Source: Vogesella urethralis (GTDB lineage Bacteria > Pseudomonadota > Gammaproteobacteria > Burkholderiales > Chromobacteriaceae). From it: 64,000 bases of DNA. The stretch is from positions 35,256-99,255 of the forward strand of contig NZ_VMDW02000054.1 of assembly GCF_007644045.2 (NCBI RefSeq), read 5' to 3'. The translations under genes were made by a program, and so were the position numbers. The notes below the pieces were generated by a model that ran no database searches, had not been told where the DNA came from, and saw nothing but the letters and a program-made list of their open reading frames with translations. Of the stretch, positions 29,055-39,375 are shown piece by piece (position 1 is the first letter of the stretch; every line of letters starts with the position of its first letter).

Positions 29055-30011
29055 TTAGAACTTGGTACCCAGGTAAACGGTAGCAGTGCGCTTGTCAGCA
29101 GTAGCCGGAGCGTCGAAGTTAGCTTTGGCAAACTCAACACCGGTACGGGTGCGCTTGGACAGTGCGTACTCTACGCCCAGAGCGTAAGCTTTGTGACCGT
29201 CGTTAGCAGTTACGCCGTTGGTTTTGGAGTCGCCTTCGCGCCAGTAGCCGAACTTCGGCGTTACATTGCCCATTGCGTAGGAAGCAGCAACACCCCAGCC
29301 TTTAACTTTCTTGTTGGTGGACTCGTTTTTGCCGGTAGCGTAACCAGCTTGCAGAGTCAGGGCATCCAGCGCTACGGAACCGTTCAGTTCATGCAGCTTG
29401 TTTTTCTTGCCTTGAGCGTTCAGTTTTTCGCTCAGGTTGTCGTAGGACAGGGAAACAGCGCCGATTTCGTAAGCCAGGCTCAGCGCATCAGCGTAGTTCT
29501 TGGCTTGCTCGTTAGCGGAGCTGGAGCCGAAAGAATGCTGAACGGTAGTAGTCAGGCCTGCGAAAGCCGGGGCTTTGTAGGAAATGGTGTTGTTGTAGCG
29601 GGTGCCTTGGTCGTAAATAGCAGACTCAAAGGTAGCGCTGTTGTTTTCGAAGATCGCCATGGCGCCGGAAGTCGGCATCAGGTAGATGTTACCCAGGGTA
29701 ACGCGACCGAAGGAACCATCCAGACCTACATAGGAGTCACGACCAGCCCACAGGTTGTCGCGAGCGTTATCAGACTGAGCAGACAGGTTGATACGGCTAG
29801 CGATCTGCCATACAGCTTTCAGGCCGTTACCCAGGTCGTCGGAGCCAGCAAACTTGATTTCGCCGTTGGTGCGGTTTTCGGTATTGATGGAGCCTTTACC
29901 GGTTTCTTTGGTGTTTACTACGCCAACAGCCAGGTTACCGGAGATGGTAACGTCAGCCATTGCAACAGCCGGCAGAGCAGCCAGAGTAGCCAGTACGATC
30001 AGCTTCTTCAT
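29055..30011 (-). CDS. Neisserial-type outer-membrane porin
   Basis: Trimeric 16-strand general porin, 318 aa. Signal peptide MKKLIVLATLAALPAVAMA, then DVTISGNLAVGVVNTKE; the C-terminus TVYLGTKF ends in the Phe needed for BAM recognition. The AT-rich codon choice and less extreme GC than neighbours fit a very highly expressed gene. ATG 30009-30011 has AAAGGAA upstream. A promoter is recognisable at 30123-30151. The specific substrate is not predictable. Confidence 0.93.
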   Translation of the reverse strand: MKKLIVLATLAALPAVAMADVTISGNLAVGVVNTKETGKGSINTENRTNGEIKFAGSDDLGNGLKAVWQIASRINLSAQSDNARDNLWAGRDSYVGLDGSFGRVTLGNIYLMPTSGAMAIFENNSATFESAIYDQGTRYNNTISYKAPAFAGLTTTVQHSFGSSSANEQAKNYADALSLAYEIGAVSLSYDNLSEKLNAQGKKNKLHELNGSVALDALTLQAGYATGKNESTNKKVKGWGVAASYAMGNVTPKFGYWREGDSKTNGVTANDGHKAYALGVEYALSKRTRTGVEFAKANFDAPATADKRTATVYLGTKF

Positions 30012-30312
30012 GTGTGTTCCTTTCGAGGTCATGTACACTGCCCGATTAGTGGCCGGCAAACTGTTTCACAGCTGCCGGGCGGGCTGTCTTGACCACCGGT
30101 GAACCGGCGGTATCTGGGCTGGACTATAAATGCACCGTTGCGAAAATACAAAGGTTTGCTGCGGTTTTTTTGGTCTCTGAAGTTTGTATACAACACCAAA
30201 CAACAACGTAACCAATTGTTTTTAATTAAAAATCAAGAACTCTGCCAAGTTGCAAACTCACAACATCGCGATAACCCACACTACGCTTGTTGCAATTTAA
30301 ACACACTGAATC
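30012..30312. other. Divergent promoter region porin / photolyase
   Basis: 301 nt without a gene. It holds the porin promoter, a GC-rich porin leader of about 105 nt with an imperfect repeat (CACCGGTGAACCGG), and an AT-rich half toward the photolyase gene with the palindrome TTGTATACAA at 30184-30193. Confidence 0.5.
30123..30151 (-). promoter_or_regulatory. Sigma-70 promoter of the porin gene
   Basis: On the minus strand: TTGTAT (30146-30151), 17-nt spacer, TATAGT (30123-30128). Near-consensus boxes with ideal spacing, giving a 5' leader of roughly 105 nt. Confidence 0.65.
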
Positions 30313-31725
30313 ATGAAGACACCCCTACGTACTCTCGTCTGGTTCCGGCGTGATTTGCGCCTGTTCGACAATGCGGCCGTTCTGGAAGCTTGCAGCCACG
30401 GCGACGAAACCTGTGCAGTGTTTGTATTCGACAGCACCATTCTGGCTACGCTACCTGCCGACGACGCCCGCTTGCCTTTCATTCACCAGGCCGTTGCCGA
30501 TATCAAAGCCACGCTACAAGCCAAGGGAGGTGACTTGTTGGTGCTGCACGGCGATCCGCAGCAGTGCATCCCGGCACTGGCGCAAACGCTGGGCTGCCAG
30601 CGGGTGGTGGCCTGTCGGGACTACGAACCCTACGCCCGGCAACGCGATGCCGCCGTAGCCGCTGCTCTTGCAAGCCAAGGCCGTGAGTTGGTGCTGTGCA
30701 AGGACCAAGTCATCTTCGAGTGTGACGAAATCCTGACCGGGCAAGGCAGGCCATATACCGTATTCACGCCTTATATGCGTGCCTGGCGCAAAGCCTTCCA
30801 GCCCCATCAAGCCATGCCGTTACCGGCGCACAACGATCATCGCTGGCTAGCAGGCCCGGATCGACACCGCCACTTGCCTTCACTGGCCGAGCTGGGTTTT
30901 GGCGAAGTGGGCATCACCCCAGCCGCCAAACCCGGTCGCGAAGCCGGCTTGGCACTGCTACAGCGCTTTGCGCGCAAGCTGCCGCACTACAAGACGCTGC
31001 GGGACTACCCAGGGGAAGCAGGCGTCTCCGGGCTGTCGGTGCACCTGCGCTTTGGCACTATCTCGATTCGCGAGGCGGTGACGCTGGCACTGTCACAGCA
31101 GAATGAAGGGGCAGAATGCTGGCTGAACGAGTTGATCTGGCGCGAGTTTTATCAGCAACTGCTGTGGCACTTTCCGAACGTGGCAGGCGAGAGCTTCAAG
31201 CCCGAGTACCGCCAGCTGCAGTTCCCGGGCGAAACCGCATGGTTCGAGGCGTGGTGCGAGGGGCGTACCGGCTACCCTATCGTCGACGCGGCCATGCGGC
31301 AACTGAACCAGACCGGTTACATGCACAACCGGCTGCGCATGATCGTGGCCAGTTTTCTGGTAAAAGACTTGTTGATCGACTGGCGGCGTGGCGAAGCCTA
31401 TTTCGCCGCCAAGCTGATGGATTTCGACCTTGCGGCCAACAATGGTGGCTGGCAGTGGGCGGCATCGACCGGCTGCGATGCCCAGCCCTATTTCCGCATC
31501 TTCAACCCGGTAACTCAGTCGGAAAAATTCGACCCGGAAGGCCGCTTCATCCGCCGCTACCTGCCCGAGTTGACCGCGCTGGACAACAAGGCCATCCATG
31601 AGCCGTGGCAAGCCAAGCAACTACCGGCAGGCTTTCGGCTAGGCACTGACTATCCCGCGCCTATTGTCGACCATGCCGTACAACGCGAACGTGCCTTGCA
31701 GCTATTCGGCAAGTCGCCCACCTGA
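30313..31725 (+). CDS. phrB: Deoxyribodipyrimidine photolyase (class I)
   Basis: Light-dependent repair of cyclobutane pyrimidine dimers, 470 aa. N-terminal antenna domain starts LVWFRRDLRLFDNAAV; the C-terminal FAD domain has the signature TGYMHNRLRMIVASFLVKDLLIDWR and NNGGWQWAASTGCDAQPYFRIFNP. No clear Shine-Dalgarno precedes ATG 30313. A repeated-motif copy (31432-31440) encodes part of LAANNG in the FAD site. Confidence 0.95.
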   Translation: MKTPLRTLVWFRRDLRLFDNAAVLEACSHGDETCAVFVFDSTILATLPADDARLPFIHQAVADIKATLQAKGGDLLVLHGDPQQCIPALAQTLGCQRVVACRDYEPYARQRDAAVAAALASQGRELVLCKDQVIFECDEILTGQGRPYTVFTPYMRAWRKAFQPHQAMPLPAHNDHRWLAGPDRHRHLPSLAELGFGEVGITPAAKPGREAGLALLQRFARKLPHYKTLRDYPGEAGVSGLSVHLRFGTISIREAVTLALSQQNEGAECWLNELIWREFYQQLLWHFPNVAGESFKPEYRQLQFPGETAWFEAWCEGRTGYPIVDAAMRQLNQTGYMHNRLRMIVASFLVKDLLIDWRRGEAYFAAKLMDFDLAANNGGWQWAASTGCDAQPYFRIFNPVTQSEKFDPEGRFIRRYLPELTALDNKAIHEPWQAKQLPAGFRLGTDYPAPIVDHAVQRERALQLFGKSPT

Positions 31726-31733
31726 GCAGCATG

Positions 31734-31757
31734 AAAAAAGCCCGGCCTGAGCCGGGC
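31734..31757 (-). terminator. Intrinsic terminator of the comEA-like gene
   Basis: GCCCGGC (31740-31746), CTGA, GCCGGGC (31751-31757); the minus strand then runs into TTTTTT (complement of 31734-31739). It can also slow plus-strand transcription leaving phrB. Confidence 0.8.
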
Positions 31758-31774
31758 GCTTGATACTGGGAGGC

Positions 31775-32128
31775 TTAAGGCTTCTTGGTGGCAGGTGCAG
31801 GAGCTGGAGCAGGTGCCGCCGGCTTGGCAGCTGCAGTGACTTTCGTTGCTGCCGCTTTGGCTGCAGCAGGGGCCACCGTGCCACCAAAGGCGAGGTCGGC
31901 CTTCAGCTTTTCAACCGTTTTTTCACCGATGCCTGGTACGTTCACCAAATCAGCCGGCGTTTTGAACGGGCCATTCTTGCTACGGTAGTCGATGATGGCC
32001 TTAGCCTTCACCGGCCCGATACCCTTCAGTGTTTCCAGCTCTTGCTGGCTGGCGGTATTGACGTTGACGGCAGCCAGCGCCGCGACTGATACCAGCATGG
32101 CGAACAAGGCGAATAACCACTTTTTCAT
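31775..32128 (-). CDS. comEA: ComEA-type helix-hairpin-helix DNA-binding competence protein
   Basis: 117 aa. Signal peptide MKKWLFALFAMLVSVAALA, then a single ComEA helix-hairpin-helix domain (VNVNTASQQELETLKGIGPVKAKAIIDYR and VPGIGEKTVEKL), then a low-complexity Ala/Pro/Lys tail. In Neisseria the equivalent periplasmic ComE binds incoming DNA during transformation. ATG 32126-32128 has AAGGAG 6 nt upstream. Single-copy gene with its own terminator. Confidence 0.9.
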   Translation of the reverse strand: MKKWLFALFAMLVSVAALAAVNVNTASQQELETLKGIGPVKAKAIIDYRSKNGPFKTPADLVNVPGIGEKTVEKLKADLAFGGTVAPAAAKAAATKVTAAAKPAAPAPAPAPATKKP

Positions 32129-32195
32129 AACCACTCCTTATTGAAATGAAAACGCGGCACGCGATGCCTCGCCGCCATTCCAATATGCCAAATGC

Positions 32196-33014
32196 TCAGG
32201 CGCGGTGTAAAACAAACTCCAGCACAACCTTGCTACCGATATAGCCAAAAAGTAACAGTGCGAAACCGGCCAACGTCCAGCGGATCGCCAGACGGCCGCG
32301 CCAGCCATGCAGTTTGCGGCCAACCAACAGACCACCGAATACCAGCCAAGACAGAACGCCGAATACCACTTTATGGCTGAGCGGCACCGCCTTGCCGAAT
32401 ACTTCTTCGGCAAAAAAAACACCACTGATCAGACTGAGTGTCAGCAAAATGAAGCCGGTACCCAGTGTCTGGAACATCAGGTTTTCCAGCACCAGCAGCG
32501 GTGGCATTTGACGTGCCAACGCAAAACGCTTGTGGTGCAGCGCGTGTTCCTGCCACAGCATCAGAATAGCCAGCAAGGCACCGATAGCGAACAGGCTGTA
32601 AGCCATCAGGGAAACCAGCAAATGCAACATGAAAGCCGGGTTATCAACGGCGTATAACGTATGCGGAATCGGTAAAACTTCAGCCATCAGCACGCCGATT
32701 GCCGCCAGCGGCACCAGAAAAATCTGCAGCCCTTCCATGCGGGCAAAGTAGCTACCGGTCCAGAAAATCAGCAGCATCAGCCAGCTCAGCAATGACAGTA
32801 CCGACCCAACACCCAAGCGAACACCGCCTTCCTGCATGACCGGCATGGCCAGCATGGCGGCGTGCAGCAGTAGCAGTAAACCCAGCAAAGAGTGTTCGCG
32901 AAAAGGCTGGCGCTGCCACGATGCCACGCCGCGCCAATGCGCCAGAAAATGCCAGGACAGGCCAACGTAACCCGCGGCCAGCAGGATCAGCAAAATCAAC
33001 AGGAATCCGCTCAT
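32196..33014 (-). CDS. ypjD: CcsA/HemX-like inner-membrane protein (YpjD type)
   Basis: 272 aa with about eight membrane helices, belonging to the cytochrome c assembly (CcsA) superfamily but without its tryptophan-rich haem motif. Conserved histidines occur in LPIPHTLYAVDNPAFMLHLLVSLMAYSLFAIGA and VPLSHKVVFGVLSW. It is divergent from ffh, the same pairing seen for ypjD in enterobacteria. Function is unsettled in the family. Confidence 0.85.
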   Translation of the reverse strand: MSGFLLILLILLAAGYVGLSWHFLAHWRGVASWQRQPFREHSLLGLLLLLHAAMLAMPVMQEGGVRLGVGSVLSLLSWLMLLIFWTGSYFARMEGLQIFLVPLAAIGVLMAEVLPIPHTLYAVDNPAFMLHLLVSLMAYSLFAIGALLAILMLWQEHALHHKRFALARQMPPLLVLENLMFQTLGTGFILLTLSLISGVFFAEEVFGKAVPLSHKVVFGVLSWLVFGGLLVGRKLHGWRGRLAIRWTLAGFALLLFGYIGSKVVLEFVLHRA

Positions 33015-33117
33015 GGAATGTGGGAGCTCAACGAACCGGGACCGGGTCGTGGTAAAATGAACGATTGCAGAAGTCTACACCAAGCCGCAGATGCTTGGCA
33101 GACCATAAGGATACCCC

Positions 33118-34473
33118 ATGCTTGACAACCTTACCTCACGCCTCACCAGTGCGCTGAAAACCTTGCGCGGTCAGGCACGGATCACCGAATCGAATATCCA
33201 GGACGCGCTGCGCGAAGTACGCATGGCGCTGCTGGAAGCCGACGTGGCGCTGCCCGTCGTCAAGACTTTCATCAACCAGGTCAAAGAGCGTGCGCTGGGC
33301 CAGGAAGTGATGGGCAGCCTTACGCCCAGCCAAGCACTGATCGGCGTCGTTAACGAAGAGCTGGTCAAACTGATGGGCGAGAAGAACGACGCCCTCAACC
33401 TGGCTGCGGTGCCGCCCGCCATCATCCTGATGGCCGGCCTGCAAGGTGCCGGTAAAACCACGACGGTCGGCAAGCTGTCCAAGCTGCTGAAAGACACGCA
33501 GAAGAAAAAGATCCTGGTGGTCTCTGCCGACGTGTACCGCCCGGCCGCCATCGAGCAACTGAAAATGCTGGCCGAACAGGTTGGCGTAGAGTGGTTCCCG
33601 TCGCAGGGCAACCAGAAACCGCTCGAGATTGCCCAAGCCGCACTGGATTACGCTAAGCGTCATTTCTTTGACGTGCTAATGGTGGATACCGCCGGCCGCT
33701 TGGCCATTGACGAAGCGATGATGGCCGAAATCAAGGCTCTGCACGCCTTCCTGAAGCCGGTAGAAACCCTGTTTGTGGTGGATGCGATGCAGGGCCAGGA
33801 CGCGGTCAACACCGCCCAGGCCTTCAACGAGGCGCTGCCGCTGACCGGCGTGGTACTGACCAAGATGGATGGCGACTCGCGCGGCGGTGCGGCACTGTCG
33901 GTACGCCACATCACCGGCAAGCCGATCAAGTTCATCGGTGTCGGCGAAAAGATCAACGGCCTGGAGCCGTTCCATCCCGACCGTCTGGCCAGCCGTATCC
34001 TGGGTATGGGGGACGTGCTGTCGCTGATCGAGGATGTGCAGAAGGGCATCGATCAGGAAGAAGCGGCCAAGATGGCCAAGAAGCTGAAGTCCGGCAAAGG
34101 TTTCGACCTGGAAGACTTCAAGGCCCAGATGCAGCAAATGAAGAAAATGGGCGGCATGACCAGCCTGCTGGAAAAAATGCCGGGCGACATCGGCCAGCTG
34201 GCCAAAGGTGTACAGGGTGCCGAGGCCGAAAAGTCGATGCGCCGCATCGAAGGCATCATCAACTCGATGACTATGGAAGAGCGTCGCAAGCCCGAGCTGA
34301 TCAAAGCCAGCCGCAAGCGTCGTATTGCTGCCGGCTCCGGCGTCTCGGTGCAGGAAGTGAACCGCCTGCTGGCCCAGTTTGAACAGACGCAGAAAATGAT
34401 GAAAGCGTTCTCCTCCAAGGGCGGCATCATGAAACTGATGAAGGGCATGAAAGGCATGCTGCCTGGAATGTAA
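33118..34473 (+). CDS. ffh: Signal recognition particle GTPase Ffh
   Basis: Co-translational targeting of inner-membrane proteins, 451 aa. N domain, then GTPase motifs GLQGAGKTTTVGK, DTAGR and TKMDGDSRGGAAL, then the methionine-rich M domain (MQQMKKMGGM and the terminal GGIMKLMKGMKGMLPGM) that binds signal peptides and 4.5S RNA. AAGGAT precedes ATG 33118. An intrinsic terminator follows. Confidence 0.98.
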   Translation: MLDNLTSRLTSALKTLRGQARITESNIQDALREVRMALLEADVALPVVKTFINQVKERALGQEVMGSLTPSQALIGVVNEELVKLMGEKNDALNLAAVPPAIILMAGLQGAGKTTTVGKLSKLLKDTQKKKILVVSADVYRPAAIEQLKMLAEQVGVEWFPSQGNQKPLEIAQAALDYAKRHFFDVLMVDTAGRLAIDEAMMAEIKALHAFLKPVETLFVVDAMQGQDAVNTAQAFNEALPLTGVVLTKMDGDSRGGAALSVRHITGKPIKFIGVGEKINGLEPFHPDRLASRILGMGDVLSLIEDVQKGIDQEEAAKMAKKLKSGKGFDLEDFKAQMQQMKKMGGMTSLLEKMPGDIGQLAKGVQGAEAEKSMRRIEGIINSMTMEERRKPELIKASRKRRIAAGSGVSVQEVNRLLAQFEQTQKMMKAFSSKGGIMKLMKGMKGMLPGM

Positions 34474-34480
34474 GCTTGCA

Positions 34481-34505
34481 ACGGGCGTCGTGTACGCCCG
34501 TTTTT
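34481..34505 (+). terminator. Intrinsic terminator of ffh
   Basis: ACGGGCGT (34481-34488) pairs with ACGCCCGT (34494-34501), followed by TTTT. Confidence 0.85.
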
Positions 34506-34528
34506 CATGCGCCTTAGAAAGCTAGCCG

Positions 34529-35428
34529 ATGCAATTCGATATCGTCGTTCTTACCGACAACGCCCTGCTCGCCCTGGACGAGCAAGACTGGTACAGCCGC
34601 CAAGTCCACCTGGAAGATGGCCTGGTGGTAAGCGCCCTGGAGCAACACGGGCTGAAGGTTGGCCGCAAGGACTGGGCCGAGCCCGATTACGACTGGTCGC
34701 AATGCCGTGCTGCGGTATTCCGTACCACCTGGGATTACTTCCACCGCTTTGATGAATTCGCCCCGTGGCTGGCACGCGTTAGCCACAGCACCCGTCTGTT
34801 CAACGAAGCCGCACTGATTCACTGGAACCTCGACAAGCACTATCTGGCCGCTTTGCAACAAGCCGGTATCAATACCGTGCCCACCTGCTATATCGAAGTG
34901 GGCGATCATCGCACCCTCGCCCAGGCTATTGCTGATAGCGGCTGGCACGACGTGATCCTGAAACCGGTGATTTCCGGCGCAGCCCGCCACACCTACCGCT
35001 TGCAAGCCGAGGATGCCGCCGCGCTGGAATGCACGTTTGCCGAGCTGGTACAACGCGAGGCACTGATGCTGCAGCCGTTCCAGCACGACATCCTTAGCCA
35101 GGGCGAGCTGTCGCTGATGGTGATTGATGGCCAGTACACGCACGCCATCCGCAAAACCGCCAAAGCCGGCGACTTCCGCGTGCAGGACGACCATGGCGGC
35201 ACCGTGCATCGCTACGACGCCAGCGCCGACGAAATCCGCTTTGCCGAAGCCGCCGTCGCGGCAGTGCCGTTCGACGTGCTGTACGCCCGGGTAGACATGG
35301 TGCGCGACAACCGCGGCCAACTGGCCATCATGGAACTGGAAATGATTGAACCCGAGCTGTTTTTCCGCTTCCAAGCGGAAGCAGCCAGCAAGCTGGCCGC
35401 CGGCATCGCCCGCCGCCTGCAAGCCTGA
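34529..35428 (+). CDS. Orphan ATP-grasp domain protein
   Basis: 299 aa, RimK/glutathione-synthetase-like ATP-grasp fold (same broad group as the cycloserine enzyme DcsG). Visible: N-terminal pre-ATP-grasp domain, HDVILKPVISGAARHTYRL for ATP binding, LMLQPFQHDI and the metal-binding end VDMVRDNRGQLAIMELEMIEPELFF. The catalytic core looks intact, so it should ligate a carboxylate to an amine or thiol, but no substrate can be named. It sits alone between ffh and purB. A motif copy (34658-34666) encodes VGR. Confidence 0.72.
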   Translation: MQFDIVVLTDNALLALDEQDWYSRQVHLEDGLVVSALEQHGLKVGRKDWAEPDYDWSQCRAAVFRTTWDYFHRFDEFAPWLARVSHSTRLFNEAALIHWNLDKHYLAALQQAGINTVPTCYIEVGDHRTLAQAIADSGWHDVILKPVISGAARHTYRLQAEDAAALECTFAELVQREALMLQPFQHDILSQGELSLMVIDGQYTHAIRKTAKAGDFRVQDDHGGTVHRYDASADEIRFAEAAVAAVPFDVLYARVDMVRDNRGQLAIMELEMIEPELFFRFQAEAASKLAAGIARRLQA

Positions 35429-35494
35429 GTAGTACACCGATTTCTTTTTGAAGCAACCGGCCAGCCCCGCTGGCCAGCAACCTGGAAGCACTGA

Positions 35495-36868
<1,374 letters not shown>

Positions 36869-36886
36869 ACCTGCACCCTAGCAAAC

Positions 36887-36914
36887 AAAAAAGCCACCGC
36901 GAGGTGGCTTTTTT
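36887..36914. terminator. Intrinsic terminator of purB
   Basis: AAAAAAGCCACC, GCGA loop, GGTGGCTTTTTT: a 12-bp perfect stem with A and T runs, active in either direction. Confidence 0.9.
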
Positions 36915-36970
36915 ATTGAACAGACTTCGGGCTCCAAAGTGGACACAAGCGCACAAGAATGGTGCAAACA

Positions 36971-37000
36971 AAAAAGCCTCGCTTGCAAGCGAGGCTTTTT
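36971..37000 (-). terminator. Intrinsic terminator of the initiator tRNA gene
   Basis: A 30-bp perfect palindrome (AAAAAGCCTCGCTTG mirrored) 10 nt downstream of the tRNA 3' end on the minus strand, ending in a T-run. Confidence 0.85.
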
Positions 37001-37010
37001 CATCGAAACT

Positions 37011-37087
<77 letters not shown>

Positions 37088-37134
37088 ACAGAGAGAACGG
37101 ATAATAGATCACCCAGCCGCTAGCGTCAAGCTTT

Positions 37135-37959
37135 TTATACGTGCCAATCTACCAGGCCAAAATACCACGTCCCCAGAATCACCAAACCGAAGGCGATGCG
37201 ATACCAGGCAAAGATCTCGTAGGTATGGTTGGCGATGAACTTGACCAAGGTACGTACCGCCAGCGAGGCACTGATGAAGGCCGCCACGAAACCGACCGCG
37301 AACATCGGAAAATCAGTCATCGATAACAGCTCACGGTGCTTGTACAAGTCATACACCGTAGCCGCAAACATGGTGGGCACCGCCAGGAAAAAGGAAAACT
37401 CAGCAGCGACCTTACGGTCTAGCCCGAAAAACATACCGCCAATGATGGTAGCACCGGAGCGCGACGTGCCAGGGATCATGGCCACCACCTGGGCACAGCC
37501 CACCTTCAGCGCATCCAGCGCGCTGATGTCGTCAACACTATGCACGCGCGCAACATGCTGGCGACGCTCGGCATACAAGATAACCAAACCGCCCAGTATC
37601 AGCGCGGAAGCCACACTAATCGGGTTGAACAGGTAGAGCTTGATCTGCTTGATGAACAGCAAGCCCATGATGGCTGCAGGCAGAAACGCCACCATCAGGT
37701 TGGCCGCAAACCGCTGCGCCTTGGCATCGTGGGCAATGCCGGTCAGCAACATCTGGAATCGCTCGCGATATTGGAAAACCACAGCCAGGATAGCGCCTAG
37801 CTGGATGGCAATTTCAAATACTTTGCCTTCATTCTGGAAGTTGATCAGGTCCCCGACCACGATCAGATGGCCGGTACTGGATACCGGCAAGAATTCGGTC
37901 ATGCCTTCGACGATGCCCAGCAGCAACGCCTTGGCCAACAGCAGAAAATCCACGTTCAT
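37135..37959 (-). CDS. uppP: Undecaprenyl-diphosphatase UppP (BacA)
   Basis: Polytopic membrane phosphatase that recycles the undecaprenyl carrier for cell-wall synthesis, 274 aa. Catalytic motifs: [14 protein letters not shown] and [11 protein letters not shown] chose ATG 37957-37959 by homology to the BacA N-terminus; the AAGGA before it is unusually close to the ATG. Confidence 0.96.
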   Translation of the reverse strand: MNVDFLLLAKALLLGIVEGMTEFLPVSSTGHLIVVGDLINFQNEGKVFEIAIQLGAILAVVFQYRERFQMLLTGIAHDAKAQRFAANLMVAFLPAAIMGLLFIKQIKLYLFNPISVASALILGGLVILYAERRQHVARVHSVDDISALDALKVGCAQVVAMIPGTSRSGATIIGGMFFGLDRKVAAEFSFFLAVPTMFAATVYDLYKHRELLSMTDFPMFAVGFVAAFISASLAVRTLVKFIANHTYEIFAWYRIAFGLVILGTWYFGLVDWHV

Positions 37960-37981
37960 TCCTTGGCTTTGGTACAAAGAA

Positions 37982-38006
37982 ACAGGCCGCACTGAGTGCG
38001 GCCTGT
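37982..38006 (-). terminator. Terminator hairpin after dsbA
   Basis: ACAGGCCGCAC (37982-37992) and GTGCGGCCTGT (37996-38006) form an 11-bp perfect stem with a 3-nt loop; TTTCTTTG follows on the minus strand. It lies between dsbA and uppP. Confidence 0.7.
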
Positions 38007-38020
38007 GTCAGCGCGCATGC

Positions 38021-38629
38021 TTATTTCTTGGCGCGCGCTTTGACAATGAGTTCATCCACCACTTGCAGCAGGCGGGCCGGCTCGGCCGCCAGCGTAGCGT
38101 ACTTGCCACCGACAACCACGGTCGGCGTACCCTGGATAGCGTAATCGCGGGTTATTTTGTCGGCTCGTGCCACCTGCGCATTCATGCCAAACGATTTGTA
38201 AGTCTGCATGAAGCTGGCCACGTTCACACCGGGTTGGGTTGCCAACCAGCCCTTGAGCGCGTTCTCGTCAGCCAGGTTGATTTTCTTCTCTACCATAGCG
38301 GTCAACGCCGGGCCATGCAGCTTGTCCAGTGTCTTGGTGACATTGAAAGTGGCAAACAGGCGGGCAAGCGGCTCCATCTGCTTACCCCACACGATTTGTT
38401 CGCGACGGAAGCTGACATCTGCAGGCAGCTTCTTCGTCCACGGCGCCATCACCGGTTCAAGATGAAAACAATGGATGCAGTGATAAGAGAAAAACTCGAT
38501 TACCTCGATTTTACCCGGCGTCGCAACCGGTTGCGGTTTGGGTAACACGACATAATCCTTGCCTTCCACAATCGCAGCCTGAGCCAGGCCGGACACAGCA
38601 AACATCAGTGCAAACAACCACTTCTTCAT
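38021..38629 (-). CDS. dsbA: Periplasmic thiol:disulfide oxidoreductase DsbA
   Basis: Introduces disulfides in exported proteins, including pilins and secreted enzymes. 202 aa with signal peptide (MKKWLFALMFAVSGLAQA), active site Cys51-Ile-His-Cys54 and the cis-Pro loop QGTPTVVV. The CIHC centre differs from E. coli CPHC and resembles the CVHC of Neisseria DsbA. It is preceded by the SPOR gene on the same strand. Confidence 0.95.
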   Translation of the reverse strand: MKKWLFALMFAVSGLAQAAIVEGKDYVVLPKPQPVATPGKIEVIEFFSYHCIHCFHLEPVMAPWTKKLPADVSFRREQIVWGKQMEPLARLFATFNVTKTLDKLHGPALTAMVEKKINLADENALKGWLATQPGVNVASFMQTYKSFGMNAQVARADKITRDYAIQGTPTVVVGGKYATLAAEPARLLQVVDELIVKARAKK

Positions 38630-38644
38630 GAGTCGTCTTTCGTA

Positions 38645-39337
38645 TTATTTGGGAGGTAACTTGATCACGGAGGCATCGACCCCCTCCTGACGCAGACGGG
38701 CTTTCAACGCGTCCACGTCCTCTTGCCGCTCGAATGGACCGATGCGCACCCGGTGCACCAAGCCTTTATCAGCCAGGGTCAGCGACTGGATTTTGGCCTC
38801 GACACCCATCAAGGCCAACTTGGCCTTCATGTTGTCGGCATCGCTTTCGGACTGGAACGCCCCAGCCTGCACAAACAGTCGCGGTGCAGCCTGGGTTACC
38901 GCTTCAGCCGACTTGCCATCCTGGGGGATGGCTTCCTGCTGCCCAGGAAGGATCTTGTAGAAATCAAAACGTTCCCCGTCAGCATCCGCAGGAGCGGGCG
39001 CAGCCGGTTTGGGCTTGGCCGCTACGGCAGCCGATGCAGGCACAGTGGCCACCGACTGCGGCGTGACGACCGGCGGTGATGTCATCGTAGCCAGTTTACT
39101 GCCGGGCTCCAGGAGCTCAGCAGCGGGCACGGAAGCCTCTTCTTTTCCCTGCATTTTCTCCAGATTGCTGAACGGCGTGGAGGAACGGTTCAGGTACATG
39201 GTCATGCCCACGGCAACGCCAACCCCCACGATCAGGCCAACCAACACGCCGGTCATTAGGCCGCCACCGCCACGCTTGCTGGCTGGTGCACTCCGGTTGC
39301 CACTACGGGAAACATGCTTCAAATCTTTGTTACTCAT
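38645..39337 (-). CDS. SPOR-domain membrane protein (FtsN-like)
   Basis: 230 aa. Cytoplasmic basic N-terminus, one membrane helix at about residues 27-48 (LMTGVLVGLIVGVGVAVGMTMYL), a long Ala/Pro linker, and a C-terminal SPOR domain (RLFVQAGAFQSESDADNMKAKLALMGVEAKIQS to the end) that binds denuded septal peptidoglycan. Topology matches FtsN, but short length and weak sequence identity in this family leave the exact identity open. It ends 15 nt before dsbA. Confidence 0.85.
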   Translation of the reverse strand: MSNKDLKHVSRSGNRSAPASKRGGGGLMTGVLVGLIVGVGVAVGMTMYLNRSSTPFSNLEKMQGKEEASVPAAELLEPGSKLATMTSPPVVTPQSVATVPASAAVAAKPKPAAPAPADADGERFDFYKILPGQQEAIPQDGKSAEAVTQAAPRLFVQAGAFQSESDADNMKAKLALMGVEAKIQSLTLADKGLVHRVRIGPFERQEDVDALKARLRQEGVDASVIKLPPK

Positions 39338-39375
39338 AAGCCCATCAAATCTTTCGGTTGTGCCAACCTTGTTAT

